From an uncultured Bacillota bacterium (GTDB lineage Bacteria; Bacillota; Clostridia; Peptostreptococcales; Anaerovoracaceae), in the NCBI GenBank assembly GCA_949287095.1, contig CASEFA010000015.1:1-64000 (forward strand): a stretch of DNA of 64,000 bases, given 5' to 3'. Positions 1-7,933 of the stretch are shown in pieces; positions within the stretch are counted from its first letter, which is position 1; the number at the start of each line of letters is the position of its first letter. Below the pieces are notes generated by a model. It saw nothing but the letters and a program-made list of their open reading frames with translations, ran no database searches and was not told where the DNA came from. The translations under genes and the position numbers were made by a program.

Positions 1-61
1 TAGAGTAAAAATTGTGTGCGTTCGACTCCTGCCAGAGTGGATGGCACAGGGTAAAATATCG

Positions 62-99
62 GAAAAATAAGGCCCGTAGATCTGCTGATCTACGGGCCT
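62..99 (-). terminator. Rho-independent terminator, leftward
   Basis: A perfect inverted repeat (13-bp arms at 70-82 and 87-99, four-base loop TGCT) is followed, when read leftward, by TTATTTTT. It lies about 58 bases beyond the 3' end of the leftward tRNA-Arg and is the natural end of that transcript. A second, weaker hairpin (TGAGG/CCTCA near 118-136) lies between the tRNA and this terminator and has a T-run on the rightward strand. Confidence 0.75.
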
Positions 100-156
100 C
101 GGAAGCCTTGAAAATACTGAGGTTTTGTCCTCAATATCTTTTTTAGCCTCCCTTTT

Positions 157-233
157 TGGTGCGCCATGAGGGACTCGAACCCCCAACCTACTGATTCGTA
201 GTCAGGCACTCTATCCAATTGAGCTAATGGCGC
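157..233 (-). tRNA. tRNA-Arg (anticodon ACG)
   Basis: Read leftward, the 77 bases form a full cloverleaf: acceptor arm GCGCCAT/ATGGCGC with discriminator A and an encoded CCA end (157-159), a D-arm with GCTC/GAGT, an anticodon loop CTACGAA giving ACG, and a T-arm with GTTCGAG. A34 would be converted to inosine to read CGU, CGC and CGA arginine codons. The gene is followed by a strong hairpin terminator at 62-99. Confidence 0.95.
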
Positions 234-431
234 TCGTAATCGTTCTTATAAAAAACGGCTACCGTATAATTATATATGCGGCAGGGTGGTTTGTCAAAGT
301 GTTTTTTCGAGGATGCCTGTCTACTCTCTTAGCTGGCAAGGCATTGTTTCTGACGTGTAGCACTAACCCTTCTCTCTGTTCCATCAGAACTCCTTTCTGC
401 AAAGTATTATATGAAAACGCATGAGGATAAG

Positions 432-460
432 TTGTCCCATAACGGAGAGTATACTATAAT
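432..460 (+). promoter_or_regulatory. Sigma-70-type promoter of the UDG-like gene
   Basis: TTGTCC (432-437), a 17-bp spacer and a perfect TATAAT (455-460). Transcription would begin near 467, leaving a leader of about 80 bases before the coding sequence at 551. Confidence 0.6.
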
Positions 461-550
461 ATGAATAAAAAAGACTTGTTCATGCAGAAAGGATTCTTTT
501 TACAAAAGACATCGCTTGCAAAATTAAATTAAGAAAGGATGAATGTTGAA

Positions 551-1291
551 ATGAACAAAAAGTATGATGCTAAATTTAAAGAAGTCCCATTTTATAAAAT
601 CCATCCGGAGTACATTCCTTTTGTTGGCAACGAATATGATACATATCGGATTTTACTCATCGGAGAAAGTCACTATATTGGGCAGATAAATGGTGAAAAC
701 CCGAAATATGATCTTGATTACTTTAGAGAACATTGGTGGAATGGTACGGACAATGAACTGAAAAAAGAATATAGCGATTGGTATAACACGAAAGCTGTAG
801 TCAAAAACTATCTGAACGACACAAAAGGTTCCTTAATTTTTTCTAACCCGCTCAAAGTATTCAGTAAAGATTTCTTGGGTAAACCTATTGAAAAGATTAA
901 CAGCGAAAATGTTCAACGGTTCAATTTCTTTGCATTTATGAATTTCTTTCAAATGCCATCATTATATAAAGGCATGAAATTCTGGGATTCTTTAAAAAAA
1001 TCCGGAGAAACTAACCGGCATTGTCCTATGTGGGACGAATGTGTAACGAAGTCCTCCGAAGTTCTTGATAAAGTCATTGATATATTAGAGCCAAAGCTTG
1101 TTGTCTTTCTTTCGGCTTCTGCATATAATGCGTTCAAAAAATCCAACGCACGCCATGCCGGCGATGAGATTATACAGCAGACTGTTCATCCATGTTCTCC
1201 ATGGTGGTACAAGAAAAACAAAGACGGTAGAAATGGAAAAGAATTATTCTCAGACATTTTGAACTCCTACAAAAATAGTTATAAACTATAG
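551..1291 (+). CDS. Hypothetical protein resembling the uracil-DNA glycosylase fold
   Basis: This is a 246-residue soluble protein of unknown role. An early ILLIGESHY motif sits where glycosylases of the UDG superfamily carry GxDPY/GExPY. A later hydrophobic strand (EPKLVVFLSASAYNAF) resembles the conserved 'PKVVVxLG..A' strand, and VHPCSPWW near residue 210 recalls the HPSP loop. These parallels are visual, and no enzymatic activity can be claimed. An in-frame ATG lies 12 bases upstream at 539, but it nearly abuts the AGAAAGG ribosome binding site (532-537), so 551 (MNKKYD) has the better spacing. The gene is AT-rich, monocistronic, and sits in the accessory patch beside tRNA-Arg. It may be a stand-alone defence or repair gene, but no partner is visible. 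Confidence 0.5.
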   Translation: MNKKYDAKFKEVPFYKIHPEYIPFVGNEYDTYRILLIGESHYIGQINGENPKYDLDYFREHWWNGTDNELKKEYSDWYNTKAVVKNYLNDTKGSLIFSNPLKVFSKDFLGKPIEKINSENVQRFNFFAFMNFFQMPSLYKGMKFWDSLKKSGETNRHCPMWDECVTKSSEVLDKVIDILEPKLVVFLSASAYNAFKKSNARHAGDEIIQQTVHPCSPWWYKKNKDGRNGKELFSDILNSYKNSYKL

Positions 1292-1508
1292 TATATCAGA
1301 TAATTCTCCCTTACCTATGCCGCCCTCGCCTGTTCAGAAAACGATGCGGCTGGCAACGTTATTTGTAAACTTTCAGATACCGCGCCAGCCGCTCGTTTAC
1401 GTATTCGGCAACGAGCAATATCATATCATATCATCAGCATTTTCGTCACGATGGCCAACTGCTTCAAGATGATCTTTCAGAGGTTTTACTGCGTTGCCTT
1501 CTCTGTAT
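1292..1508. other. Gap with possible remnants, no gene
   Basis: No supportable ORF. Read leftward there are short open stretches that end in stops (for example one ending ...GHRDENADDMI), plus a small ATATC tandem repeat near 1418-1432. The segment may be eroded coding DNA left over from element decay; no family could be recognised. Confidence 0.3.
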
Positions 1509-3143
1509 TCATCGGACTTGCTTTTGCTCTGTCATCGAATTTTTGCTTTTCCAAATATCAAACGCTTGTTTTATGCTATGGTTGTCAGAAATATCCCCAT
1601 TACGACAGGTATGTGCTTCAATAATCACATTGTCTTTTATTTCAATAGCCGCTACATACTTGCCATTATCCATAATGCCGTAAACATTATTTTGAAAAAA
1701 TTGCCAGTTGACAAGACAATTGTTCAGTTCTCTGCCTGCCTGCAAAAATTCCATGGAGTTCTTCAGCCTTTTGAAAGAATATCCGTTTATGCAGCATTCC
1801 AAGCCGGTATGCCTGAAATCCTTAGGCGAATAATCCGGTATTGGAATCCCAAAAAACGCTCCCATGTCATTTTCAATCCCATCAAAAAGATTCTGTTTCT
1901 CCAGTCGGCCGTTGTGCCACTTTTTCCGCTCTATTTTCTTATCATACTCGCTAAGCAAATAATACCATGAAACATAGCTGTATAGCCAATATCGATTCGT
2001 TGCCCGAAAGAAATGATGATATAACCTTCTAATCCCAATTTCCGCCTTATATTCCGCATAGAAATTGATAAGGTGCGGCATTTTACGTAAAAACGCCAAT
2101 TCGTAAAAAATGTTTTGAGATGTAATTAAATTTCGAAATAAATTGATATCTTCAATGATTTCCCAAAGCTGTTCCAGTTCTTCTGTATAAAAAAACAATG
2201 CAGGATTACAGAAAAGCAGTTTTCGAATACTTTTTGCTTTCGGCAGCGTTGTTTTTTCAAAGATGCTCGGAATCTTCACAGCACGATGCATTTTTCTGGC
2301 TAGTTTTAGAAAATGCCTTTCAATCAAATCCTCTTTTTCGGCATATGGAAGCGCATTGTAAAATTCTGAATCATATCCGATAAATATGGTCATTAAAAGG
2401 AAATGCTTTACGGTGAGTTCTTTTGTCCGAAAGGGCAAGGGACCATGATATTTTTTTAAAAATTGATTTTTCAGCTCTCTGTTGACCGGCTTATATAAGT
2501 TTATCAATTTAAAAATAGGGTCGCCGAAATACTGATTTGGGTTTCTGTTTGTGATATCGCATATCTGTAGTTTTTCTCCGCAACTGTCTTCCAATGAAAG
2601 ATAGGTACGTCCACTTTTCAAGTTGAATGTGATTGTTTCATACAATTCAAAGTCAGTAGTACATATTTTATCAGCGCCCCATTTGATTTGAAACCATTCT
2701 TTTAGTTCTAATTTTCGAGAAATTTTAATTTTCCTTCTATCGACGGCAAAAAAAACATCTACAAATCCTTTACTTGAATAGGATCCCATATTACATCTAT
2801 GACAAACAAAATAGTTCATTGCTTCTATAGGGCTGTTAAATACAAGTGTTTGCGGAATCATTTCCGCAATGGACGTTTGATGTGCCAGCCAAATATCCAT
2901 CGGTAAATAAACTTTCCTCTTATGGTTGTGATATGCCGTCGTTTTTTTCCCGCACCACGGACAGACGACCGCATGTTTTGTGATTACTACACGACTATTT
3001 TCAAACACGGCAAGTGTGCTTTTCTTTTGGCATGCAGGGGTCAAGGCTTCAAACGCCTCATCCCGGCTAACTGTTTTTTGCTGCTCTTCAATAGTAAATC
3101 CGAAACGGGGGATTCTCATTGCCTTTTGTAATACCTTACGCAT
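1509..3143 (-). CDS. PcfJ-domain protein with zinc ribbon
   Basis: A 544-residue protein. The C-terminal ~110 residues carry the PcfJ-type core: GRELNNCLVNW, then a GKYVAAIEI strand, then a Glu/His-containing strand and a final DNHSIKQAFDIW helix. The N-terminal half has two CxxC pairs (CPWCGKK and CHRC, about 50 residues apart), consistent with a zinc ribbon. PcfJ was named on a conjugative enterococcal plasmid, but homologues are widespread in Firmicutes chromosomes and mobile DNA; molecular function is unknown. The start at 3143 (MRKVLQ) is chosen because AAGGAG lies nine bases upstream; the longer frame to 3197 has no such site. A 21-codon ORF with a strong ribosome site precedes it at 3265-3330, possibly on the same transcript. 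Confidence 0.7.
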   Translation of the reverse strand: MRKVLQKAMRIPRFGFTIEEQQKTVSRDEAFEALTPACQKKSTLAVFENSRVVITKHAVVCPWCGKKTTAYHNHKRKVYLPMDIWLAHQTSIAEMIPQTLVFNSPIEAMNYFVCHRCNMGSYSSKGFVDVFFAVDRRKIKISRKLELKEWFQIKWGADKICTTDFELYETITFNLKSGRTYLSLEDSCGEKLQICDITNRNPNQYFGDPIFKLINLYKPVNRELKNQFLKKYHGPLPFRTKELTVKHFLLMTIFIGYDSEFYNALPYAEKEDLIERHFLKLARKMHRAVKIPSIFEKTTLPKAKSIRKLLFCNPALFFYTEELEQLWEIIEDINLFRNLITSQNIFYELAFLRKMPHLINFYAEYKAEIGIRRLYHHFFRATNRYWLYSYVSWYYLLSEYDKKIERKKWHNGRLEKQNLFDGIENDMGAFFGIPIPDYSPKDFRHTGLECCINGYSFKRLKNSMEFLQAGRELNNCLVNWQFFQNNVYGIMDNGKYVAAIEIKDNVIIEAHTCRNGDISDNHSIKQAFDIWKSKNSMTEQKQVR

Positions 3144-3264
3144 CGATTTGTTCTCCTTATGTAAAATGATGTTTTCTTTTATCTGACATGTATGCAACTT
3201 CTATTTCATCAATCATTTAAAATGATGTTGCTGAGGCGGCCAATTAAATAATCATACCGGAAAC

Positions 3265-3330
3265 TCACCACTTAATGCGCCACCGTGCTTGCTGTGGATG
3301 AGGTTTTGTCATCACCTTCTTTGCTTTCAT
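3265..3330 (-). CDS. Small 21-residue ORF upstream of the PcfJ gene
   Basis: ATG at 3330 to TGA at 3265 encodes a very basic peptide beginning MKAKKVMTKP and ending RWRIKW. It has a textbook AAGGAGG site eight bases upstream, far better than chance. The ribosome site sits in the loop of a 9-bp hairpin (3331-3359). The peptide could be a real small protein or a translated leader controlling the PcfJ gene 120 bases downstream. No homologue can be named from memory. Confidence 0.5.
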   Translation of the reverse strand: MKAKKVMTKPHPQQARWRIKW

Positions 3331-3359
3331 AAAATCAACCTCCTTGATTTGTTGATTTT
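3331..3359 (-). promoter_or_regulatory. Hairpin enclosing a ribosome binding site
   Basis: Inverted repeat AAAATCAAC / GTTGATTTT (3331-3339 and 3351-3359) with an 11-base loop. On the leftward transcript the AAGGAG of the 21-codon ORF lies in the loop and the stem ends immediately before its ATG. This could act as an RNA switch of translation or as a DNA operator. Confidence 0.5.
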
Positions 3360-3397
3360 ATTTTAGTAGACCTTATGGGGAAAAAAGGGGATATTAA

Positions 3398-3662
3398 TCA
3401 TTTTAAAAAAAGGAAAACACATTGAAAACAGAATAGGCCAGACTCACCACCTATACACTGATTCAAGTAACGATTTGACCCGTAGTTATTCTTTATTGGT
3501 ATAATGCTCATATTTTTTACAAATCCAAGTTGATAACGAATTATGGGCAATTCATCGATTATATTGAAAAGTAACTCCGATAATCGTTCGCCATCAATTA
3601 AATTGAGATTATTTTGCTCCGCTTTAATAGAAATCTTCTCTTATTTTGGCACTCTTTTTCAT
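3398..3662 (-). pseudogene. Degenerate coding remnant
   Basis: Downstream of the WYL gene and in the same direction, GAAGGAG-ATG at 3662 opens a frame that stops after 12 codons (TAA, 3624-3626). A shifted frame then stays open for about 75 codons to 3398, with protein-like composition (NLIDGERLSELLFNII). The LIDGERLxELL string resembles the C-terminal end of Mrr-type restriction endonucleases, but that is a weak visual match. I read it as a frameshifted relic. Confidence 0.3.
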
Positions 3663-3737
3663 CTCCTTCTTACCTGCTAAAAATATAACCGTTAATATTC
3701 TCCAACCAAGCCCACCTTTTAACAATTTCACGAAACC

Positions 3738-4793
3738 TCACATTTGATAATTCTCATACGCTTCTTTTATATCATTCTTTACCTGTTCTGCTAGCGGTTT
3801 CGGCGACAATATTCTGATGTGGAGCGCGTACTGGAGCGCCCACCGTCTCATGGCGGAGTAGTTAACGCGAACACGGACATCCACTTCCTCTTCCGCTTCG
3901 TTAAAGAATGTAACGCCTCCGCCGAACCAGTCGATGATGTCGTTGAGCAGATACTTTTTTGCGCGGAAGGTCACCAGCCCGCTTTCACCACTGAACATAT
4001 AAATATGTTCAGCCATGTGTTTTGGAAGATCGAACCCGCGTTCCAGACCTTTGACTTTATCCATAGGCTTTGCCGGTGTGTTTAAAAGTTTAATATTCGT
4101 GATACGGTCCAGTCGGTAATTTGCCACATTGTCGTATTTGTCGTAGTTGCAAATAAGGTAGTAGCGTCCGTTTGCCGCTGCCATCTGGTATGGATTCACG
4201 ATATATTCACGGACTGTTCCGTCATCATTTCTTCTTGGATGCAACCTCTTATCGGCGCCGTGGTCGCTATAATTGAAAGAAACCTGGCGGTACCTGCTGA
4301 TAGCTTCATCTAAAACCTCGATAGTATAGAAAAGCTGGGAGCTGAAGAGGGAAGGCTCCGACATGGTTCTGATGTACTTTACCCGAGAATGGAAGTAGCG
4401 GTTTGACAGACCTTCCAGTTTTCCAATGAGCTCCTTACACTGACCGCCGGGTATGTGCTTTGAGAAGAGGACACTGTCCACCAAAAGGCGCAGCTCGCTG
4501 TCGGTGAAGTCCCGAACAAGATAAAAATCAGAAAGGATATAACTTTCCTCAAGTTTACCCGTGGATTTATTCGGTACCATGCGCACCGATTCGCTGTACT
4601 CAATTTCGTAGCCGAAATCAATGAGATTCATAATGTTTCGCTTCACAGATTTTCGGTCGACAGTCATATCGTATTCGTTCCTTAATATATCCACGATTTC
4701 CTTCTGACTAAGTCGATGATCCTCGTCTGTGTATTTTCTCAAAATATCAAGGATGTTTATTATCAGCATCTTTTTGGGCTGTGTCGTATACAT
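3738..4793 (-). CDS. WYL-domain transcriptional regulator
   Basis: A 351-residue regulator. Residues ~10-75 form a DeoR-like winged helix-turn-helix (KEIVDILRNEYDMTVDRKSV), and the middle holds a WYL domain ending in the typical YRLDRI strand. The C-terminal ~90 residues fit the WYL-associated extension. WYL proteins often bind nucleic-acid-type ligands and control defence or stress operons. It is divergent from the FtsH-like protease gene across 135 bp that contain an inverted repeat, so it probably regulates that gene and itself. AGGTGG sits just upstream of the start codon. Confidence 0.85.
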   Translation of the reverse strand: MYTTQPKKMLIINILDILRKYTDEDHRLSQKEIVDILRNEYDMTVDRKSVKRNIMNLIDFGYEIEYSESVRMVPNKSTGKLEESYILSDFYLVRDFTDSELRLLVDSVLFSKHIPGGQCKELIGKLEGLSNRYFHSRVKYIRTMSEPSLFSSQLFYTIEVLDEAISRYRQVSFNYSDHGADKRLHPRRNDDGTVREYIVNPYQMAAANGRYYLICNYDKYDNVANYRLDRITNIKLLNTPAKPMDKVKGLERGFDLPKHMAEHIYMFSGESGLVTFRAKKYLLNDIIDWFGGGVTFFNEAEEEVDVRVRVNYSAMRRWALQYALHIRILSPKPLAEQVKNDIKEAYENYQM

Positions 4794-4847
4794 ATCTTCA
4801 CCACCTTTGTTCTATTTTACACCCATCAACTACACTTTACAACGTAT

Positions 4848-4869
4848 GATGTGACAAAAAGTGCACATC
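4848..4869. promoter_or_regulatory. Inverted repeat, candidate WYL operator
   Basis: GATGTG and CACATC separated by 10 bp lie midway between the divergent WYL and FtsH-like genes. The rightward -10-like TATATTATA follows near 4880. Position and symmetry suggest a regulator site; which protein binds it is inference. Confidence 0.4.
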
Positions 4870-4928
4870 AAATATGGTATTTATATTATAGCACGATAGA
4901 TTAAAAGTTAACAGAAAGGATGTAAATC

Positions 4929-6287
4929 ATGAAAGCATTTGATAGAATTATAGGTTATTCTTCGATAAAGAAAGAGTTGATGCAGATTAGCGATATTCTT
5001 AAGAACAGGGAGGCTTACGAAAAGCTGGGTGTCTTTGCGCCGAGAGGGCTCATGCTCTACGGCAAACCCGGTCTGGGTAAATCTCTAATGGCAGATGCCG
5101 TAATAGAGGCAAGCGAGCGCAAAGTATTTTGCTGTCGTAAAGACTCGCCAAATGGCGACTTTGTCAAGAAAATAAAGGCCACCTTTGATGAGGCGGTCAA
5201 AACCGCTCCATCCATCGTTTACCTTGACGACATGGATAAGTTCGCCGACGGCGACGAGCGTCATCCCGATAAAGAGGAGTATGTTACCATCCAGTCCTGC
5301 ATTGACGAAACCAAGGATAAACAGGTGTTCGTTCTGGCAACGGTTAACAATATTCGCTGTCTTCCTCCGTCACTTTACCGGGCAGGCAGATTTGACCGCA
5401 AAATCGCGATAAAGCCTCCTTATGGAGAAGACGCCGTAAAAATCATTTCGTATTATCTTGAGTCCAAGCAGTTCGTCGATAAAATCGATCCTGTTGTAAT
5501 CGCAAGAATAATGGTCGGTCGTTCCTGTGCCGAGCTGGAAACAGTAATCAACGAAGCTGGACTATACGCGGGCTATGAAAGAGCCGAATCTATCACCATG
5601 GATCATTTTTTAAAGGCCTGCATGCACACGGTATATAATGCATACGACGATGAGGATGATGATTACGATGACGACTACGAAGATGATTTATACGTGGGTG
5701 ATAACATTACTAAAGAGGCAGACGGATACTCCCATGGCCTCGCCGACAATGCAAGCTCCAAGTTCGAGATTGCATATCACGAAGCAGGACATGCAGTAAT
5801 ATCCGAAGTGCTCTGTCCGGGAAGCGTTACAATCATATCATTAAACGGCATAAATCAGTCGAAAGGCGGCTTTGTAAGCTTCTACGATGGTGACACTCCT
5901 TCGCTGCACCTAATGAAGAGCAGCATAGTCCGTTCTCTTGGAGGTATAGTTGCTGTTGAACGCAAGTATGGCACTACCGACATTGGATGCGAGAACGATC
6001 TGGAGAAAGCCTTCGATTCAGCAAGAAGTTTGATTACTGGCATCGGAATCAGCGGAATTCATCTCACTCAGAGTCTCTTCGGCGGTACGCAGCCTTTAAG
6101 GCAAGAAATCGAAACCGCCACATCTATCGAAGTAGAAAGATGTCTGCGCAAGGCAAGAGAAATATTAACATTAAACTGGGAATTCGTTGAAAAACTCGCT
6201 ATAGCTCTCATGGAAAGGAAATTACTGTCCGCAATAGACGTGGATAAAATAAAGAAGGAGTGCAAAATCGTCCCGGTAGCTATATAA
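4929..6287 (+). CDS. Soluble FtsH-like AAA+ zinc metalloprotease
   Basis: A 452-residue protein with an N-terminal AAA+ module and a C-terminal M41-type peptidase, but no transmembrane segment, unlike FtsH. Walker A is GKPGLGKS (45-52). Walker B is IVYLDD (96-101), with Asp where FtsH has the catalytic Glu. The second region of homology has RAGRFDR (151-157), giving arginine fingers. The substrate-pore motif of FtsH (F-V-G) is not recognisable. A strikingly acidic linker (240-253, Asp/Glu/Tyr) joins the modules. The protease has HEAGH (284-288) and a likely third zinc ligand in ENDLEKA (Asp357), so it looks active. It is divergent from a WYL regulator, which suggests inducible, stress- or defence-linked proteolysis. 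Confidence 0.85.
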   Translation: MKAFDRIIGYSSIKKELMQISDILKNREAYEKLGVFAPRGLMLYGKPGLGKSLMADAVIEASERKVFCCRKDSPNGDFVKKIKATFDEAVKTAPSIVYLDDMDKFADGDERHPDKEEYVTIQSCIDETKDKQVFVLATVNNIRCLPPSLYRAGRFDRKIAIKPPYGEDAVKIISYYLESKQFVDKIDPVVIARIMVGRSCAELETVINEAGLYAGYERAESITMDHFLKACMHTVYNAYDDEDDDYDDDYEDDLYVGDNITKEADGYSHGLADNASSKFEIAYHEAGHAVISEVLCPGSVTIISLNGINQSKGGFVSFYDGDTPSLHLMKSSIVRSLGGIVAVERKYGTTDIGCENDLEKAFDSARSLITGIGISGIHLTQSLFGGTQPLRQEIETATSIEVERCLRKAREILTLNWEFVEKLAIALMERKLLSAIDVDKIKKECKIVPVAI

Positions 6288-6299
6288 TTAGATAGAGTC

Positions 6300-6323
6300 G
6301 AGGGGCGGCAAATGCCGTCTCTC
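6300..6323 (+). terminator. Hairpin after the FtsH-like gene
   Basis: An 11-bp stem with two G-U pairs and a two-base loop (GGCA-AA-TGCC core), 13 bases after the stop codon. No strong T-run follows, so it may be a weak terminator or an mRNA 3' end stabiliser. Confidence 0.4.
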
Positions 6324-6405
6324 TTAGCTCTTTGGATTATTGACTAATTTTTTTGATGAATATAATATACTGGTATATCCGAGAGATTAAGGAAGTGACA
6401 TTATA

Positions 6406-6943
6406 ACGTATAATATTTCTAAAAATGTGTACTGCTTGCGCTACATCGACCACGAAATTGGTGAACTAAAGCATAAGGAATTCCTGGCATACCCGGGAGA
6501 GGATCTGTGCAGAAAACTTGCAGAGCAGCTATGCGCGGATATATCTATGGACGTGTGTACCACGGCGTATAACATGTCTTTTGAAAAAGGCAGAATACGG
6601 TGACTTGCGGAAATCTACTAGGATCTGAGTAAATATCTCATGAATATTCACGACAACATTGTCGATTTTATGATTCCGTCTCAGAAAAAATGGTACTATT
6701 GTAGGGCTATGCAGGGGTCTTATTATGGAAAATATGTGCTGCCTGCATTATTCCCTGATGATCCGGAGTTAGATTATCATAACTTGGAGGGTGTCCATAA
6801 CGACGGAGAAGCGTCGGCAGCATTTGCACAAATGGCGACGATGACGGAAGAAGAAGTCGAATTGACACGCAAACAGCTTCTGAAATACTGCGGGCAGGAT
6901 ACTTGCAATAGTTAAAGTATGGGAGAAACTGACGGAAATCTGA
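6406..6943 (+). pseudogene. Truncated DUF2779-type gene
   Basis: The translation is a recognisable C-terminal piece of DUF2779 proteins, an RNase-H/exonuclease-like family: GELKHKEFL, then AYNMSFEKGRI, MNIHDNIVDFMIP, MQGSYYGKYVLPALFP and YHNLEGVHN. It is broken. The 5' part is missing, in-frame stops occur at 6601-6603 (TGA) and 6619-6621 (TAG), and a frameshift near 6900-6905 is needed to reach the family's terminal VKVWEKL (ending at TGA 6941). The order and spacing of the motifs leave little doubt that it is a relic. Confidence 0.8.
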
Positions 6944-6978
6944 AAGGGCAGAAGCATAGAATGAATGAAGGGAACACC

Positions 6979-7326
6979 ATGAAAATCGGCCCGTTTTTCT
7001 ATATCAATAACACTTTGATTTTTAATGGGTGCTATTTGTCTGAGGGAAGAAAACAGGCGGATAAGATTGACAACTCTTACGGGCACGATAAACTGTACGA
7101 TGAACACTTTAAATCCGGTGACTATATAGACTATCCGAGGGGACGCATTATATGGGACTGCAGCAATAATCGGGCAATAATTTACATTGATCCGTGTATA
7201 AAAACAGCGGATGTTATCGGAAAAATTAAAACTGCATTTAACTTGACGGAGTACGTACCTGAAGAGGACGAGCACTATCGCTGCAAAGAGTGTGTTGGGT
7301 CACCCTTGAGGAGAAAATTTCTGTAG
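6979..7326 (+). CDS. Hypothetical protein, possibly 3'-fused to debris
   Basis: A 115-residue soluble protein starting MKIGPFFYI; AAGGGA is six bases before ATG 6979, which is preferred over the ATG at 6961. It is acidic and aromatic-rich, with a YIDPCIKT strand and a C-terminal HYRCKEC pair that could bind metal. The final residues after CKECVG run into sequence that in another frame belongs to a DnaB fragment, so the natural C-terminus may have been altered at a junction near 7291-7305. No function can be assigned. Confidence 0.5.
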   Translation: MKIGPFFYINNTLIFNGCYLSEGRKQADKIDNSYGHDKLYDEHFKSGDYIDYPRGRIIWDCSNNRAIIYIDPCIKTADVIGKIKTAFNLTEYVPEEDEHYRCKECVGSPLRRKFL

Positions 7327-7637
7327 CATTGCGAACTCTTAAAGAACTGGCTCAGGGGCAGGGAATTCCGATAATGGTCGCTTCACAATTATCAAGAGAA
7401 CCAGAACGACGTCTGGACAAACGACCAAGACTCCAGGATTTCATGGCTTCATATGCAATAGACAGATTTGTCGATAGAGTAATTCTTCTTTATCGTTACG
7501 GATATTACTTTATCCATGGGGGAAATAATGGTGAACTGATTCTCGCCAAAAATCAAGATGGCGAAAAGGGAACTGCCTATGTGAAATTCAACGAAAAGAA
7601 ACTGAGGTTTGAGGATTCACATATTATCCGCTCATAA
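7290..7637 (+). pseudogene. C-terminal fragment of a DnaB-type replicative helicase
   Basis: About 110 codons match the tail of the DnaB RecA-fold ATPase: LKELAQGQGIPIMVASQLSR, then RRLDKRPRLQDF, DRVILLYRYGYY and AKNQDGEKGTAYVKF. The Walker A and B parts, hexamer linker and N-domain are absent, and no ribosome site precedes it. The frame abuts the end of the preceding gene, so this is a rearranged phage or plasmid leftover. Two details differ from intact DnaB: the usual 'GxIEQDAD' is degraded to AIDRFVD. Confidence 0.7.
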
Positions 7638-7933
7638 AATCGCCTTGCCGTTAACCTTTTTGAACTCGATATAGAAAAAAGGATAATAAAACTCAACCTA
7701 TATTGGCCAAAATATAAAAACAGGTATAACTCAACCTTGGAATCTGAACGTTTTGTTATACCTGTTTTTGCAAAACCCTATTAAAAGGATTAAATTCATT
7801 ATCCTGAAAAGGAATTTTACCCTAAAAAAGGATAACGGCTGCACCGGAGATTTCGCTTGGAAAGCAGCAGGATAACGTCCGGGCTACCTGCCCGTGAGCC
7901 CGCAGACTCGTCAGCCGCAGCCCTGACCGCCTG
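7638..7933. other. AT-rich boundary gap
   Basis: No gene. It contains the strong bidirectional terminator at 7716-7769 and marks the change from AT-rich accessory DNA to the GC-richer backbone, which starts with the ABC exporter. Confidence 0.5.
7716..7769. terminator. Bidirectional terminator
   Basis: Perfect 15-bp inverted repeat (7716-7730 and 7755-7769) whose outer bases are AAAAA and TTTTT, so it terminates in both directions. It separates the rightward debris from the leftward ABC exporter operon. Confidence 0.8.

Noticed and set aside
1-60. tRNA-like GTTCGACTCC string at the left edge
   Set aside because: The flanking bases cannot form a T-stem (GTGCG does not pair with CCTGC), and there is no acceptor end or CCA. 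It may be an old tRNA or tmRNA remnant but cannot be supported.
157-233. tRNA-Arg as attachment site of the accessory patch
   Set aside because: The accessory genes lie on the 5' side of the tRNA, and no repeat of the tRNA 3' end was noticed near 7.7 kb, so classic integration into the 3' end is not supported.
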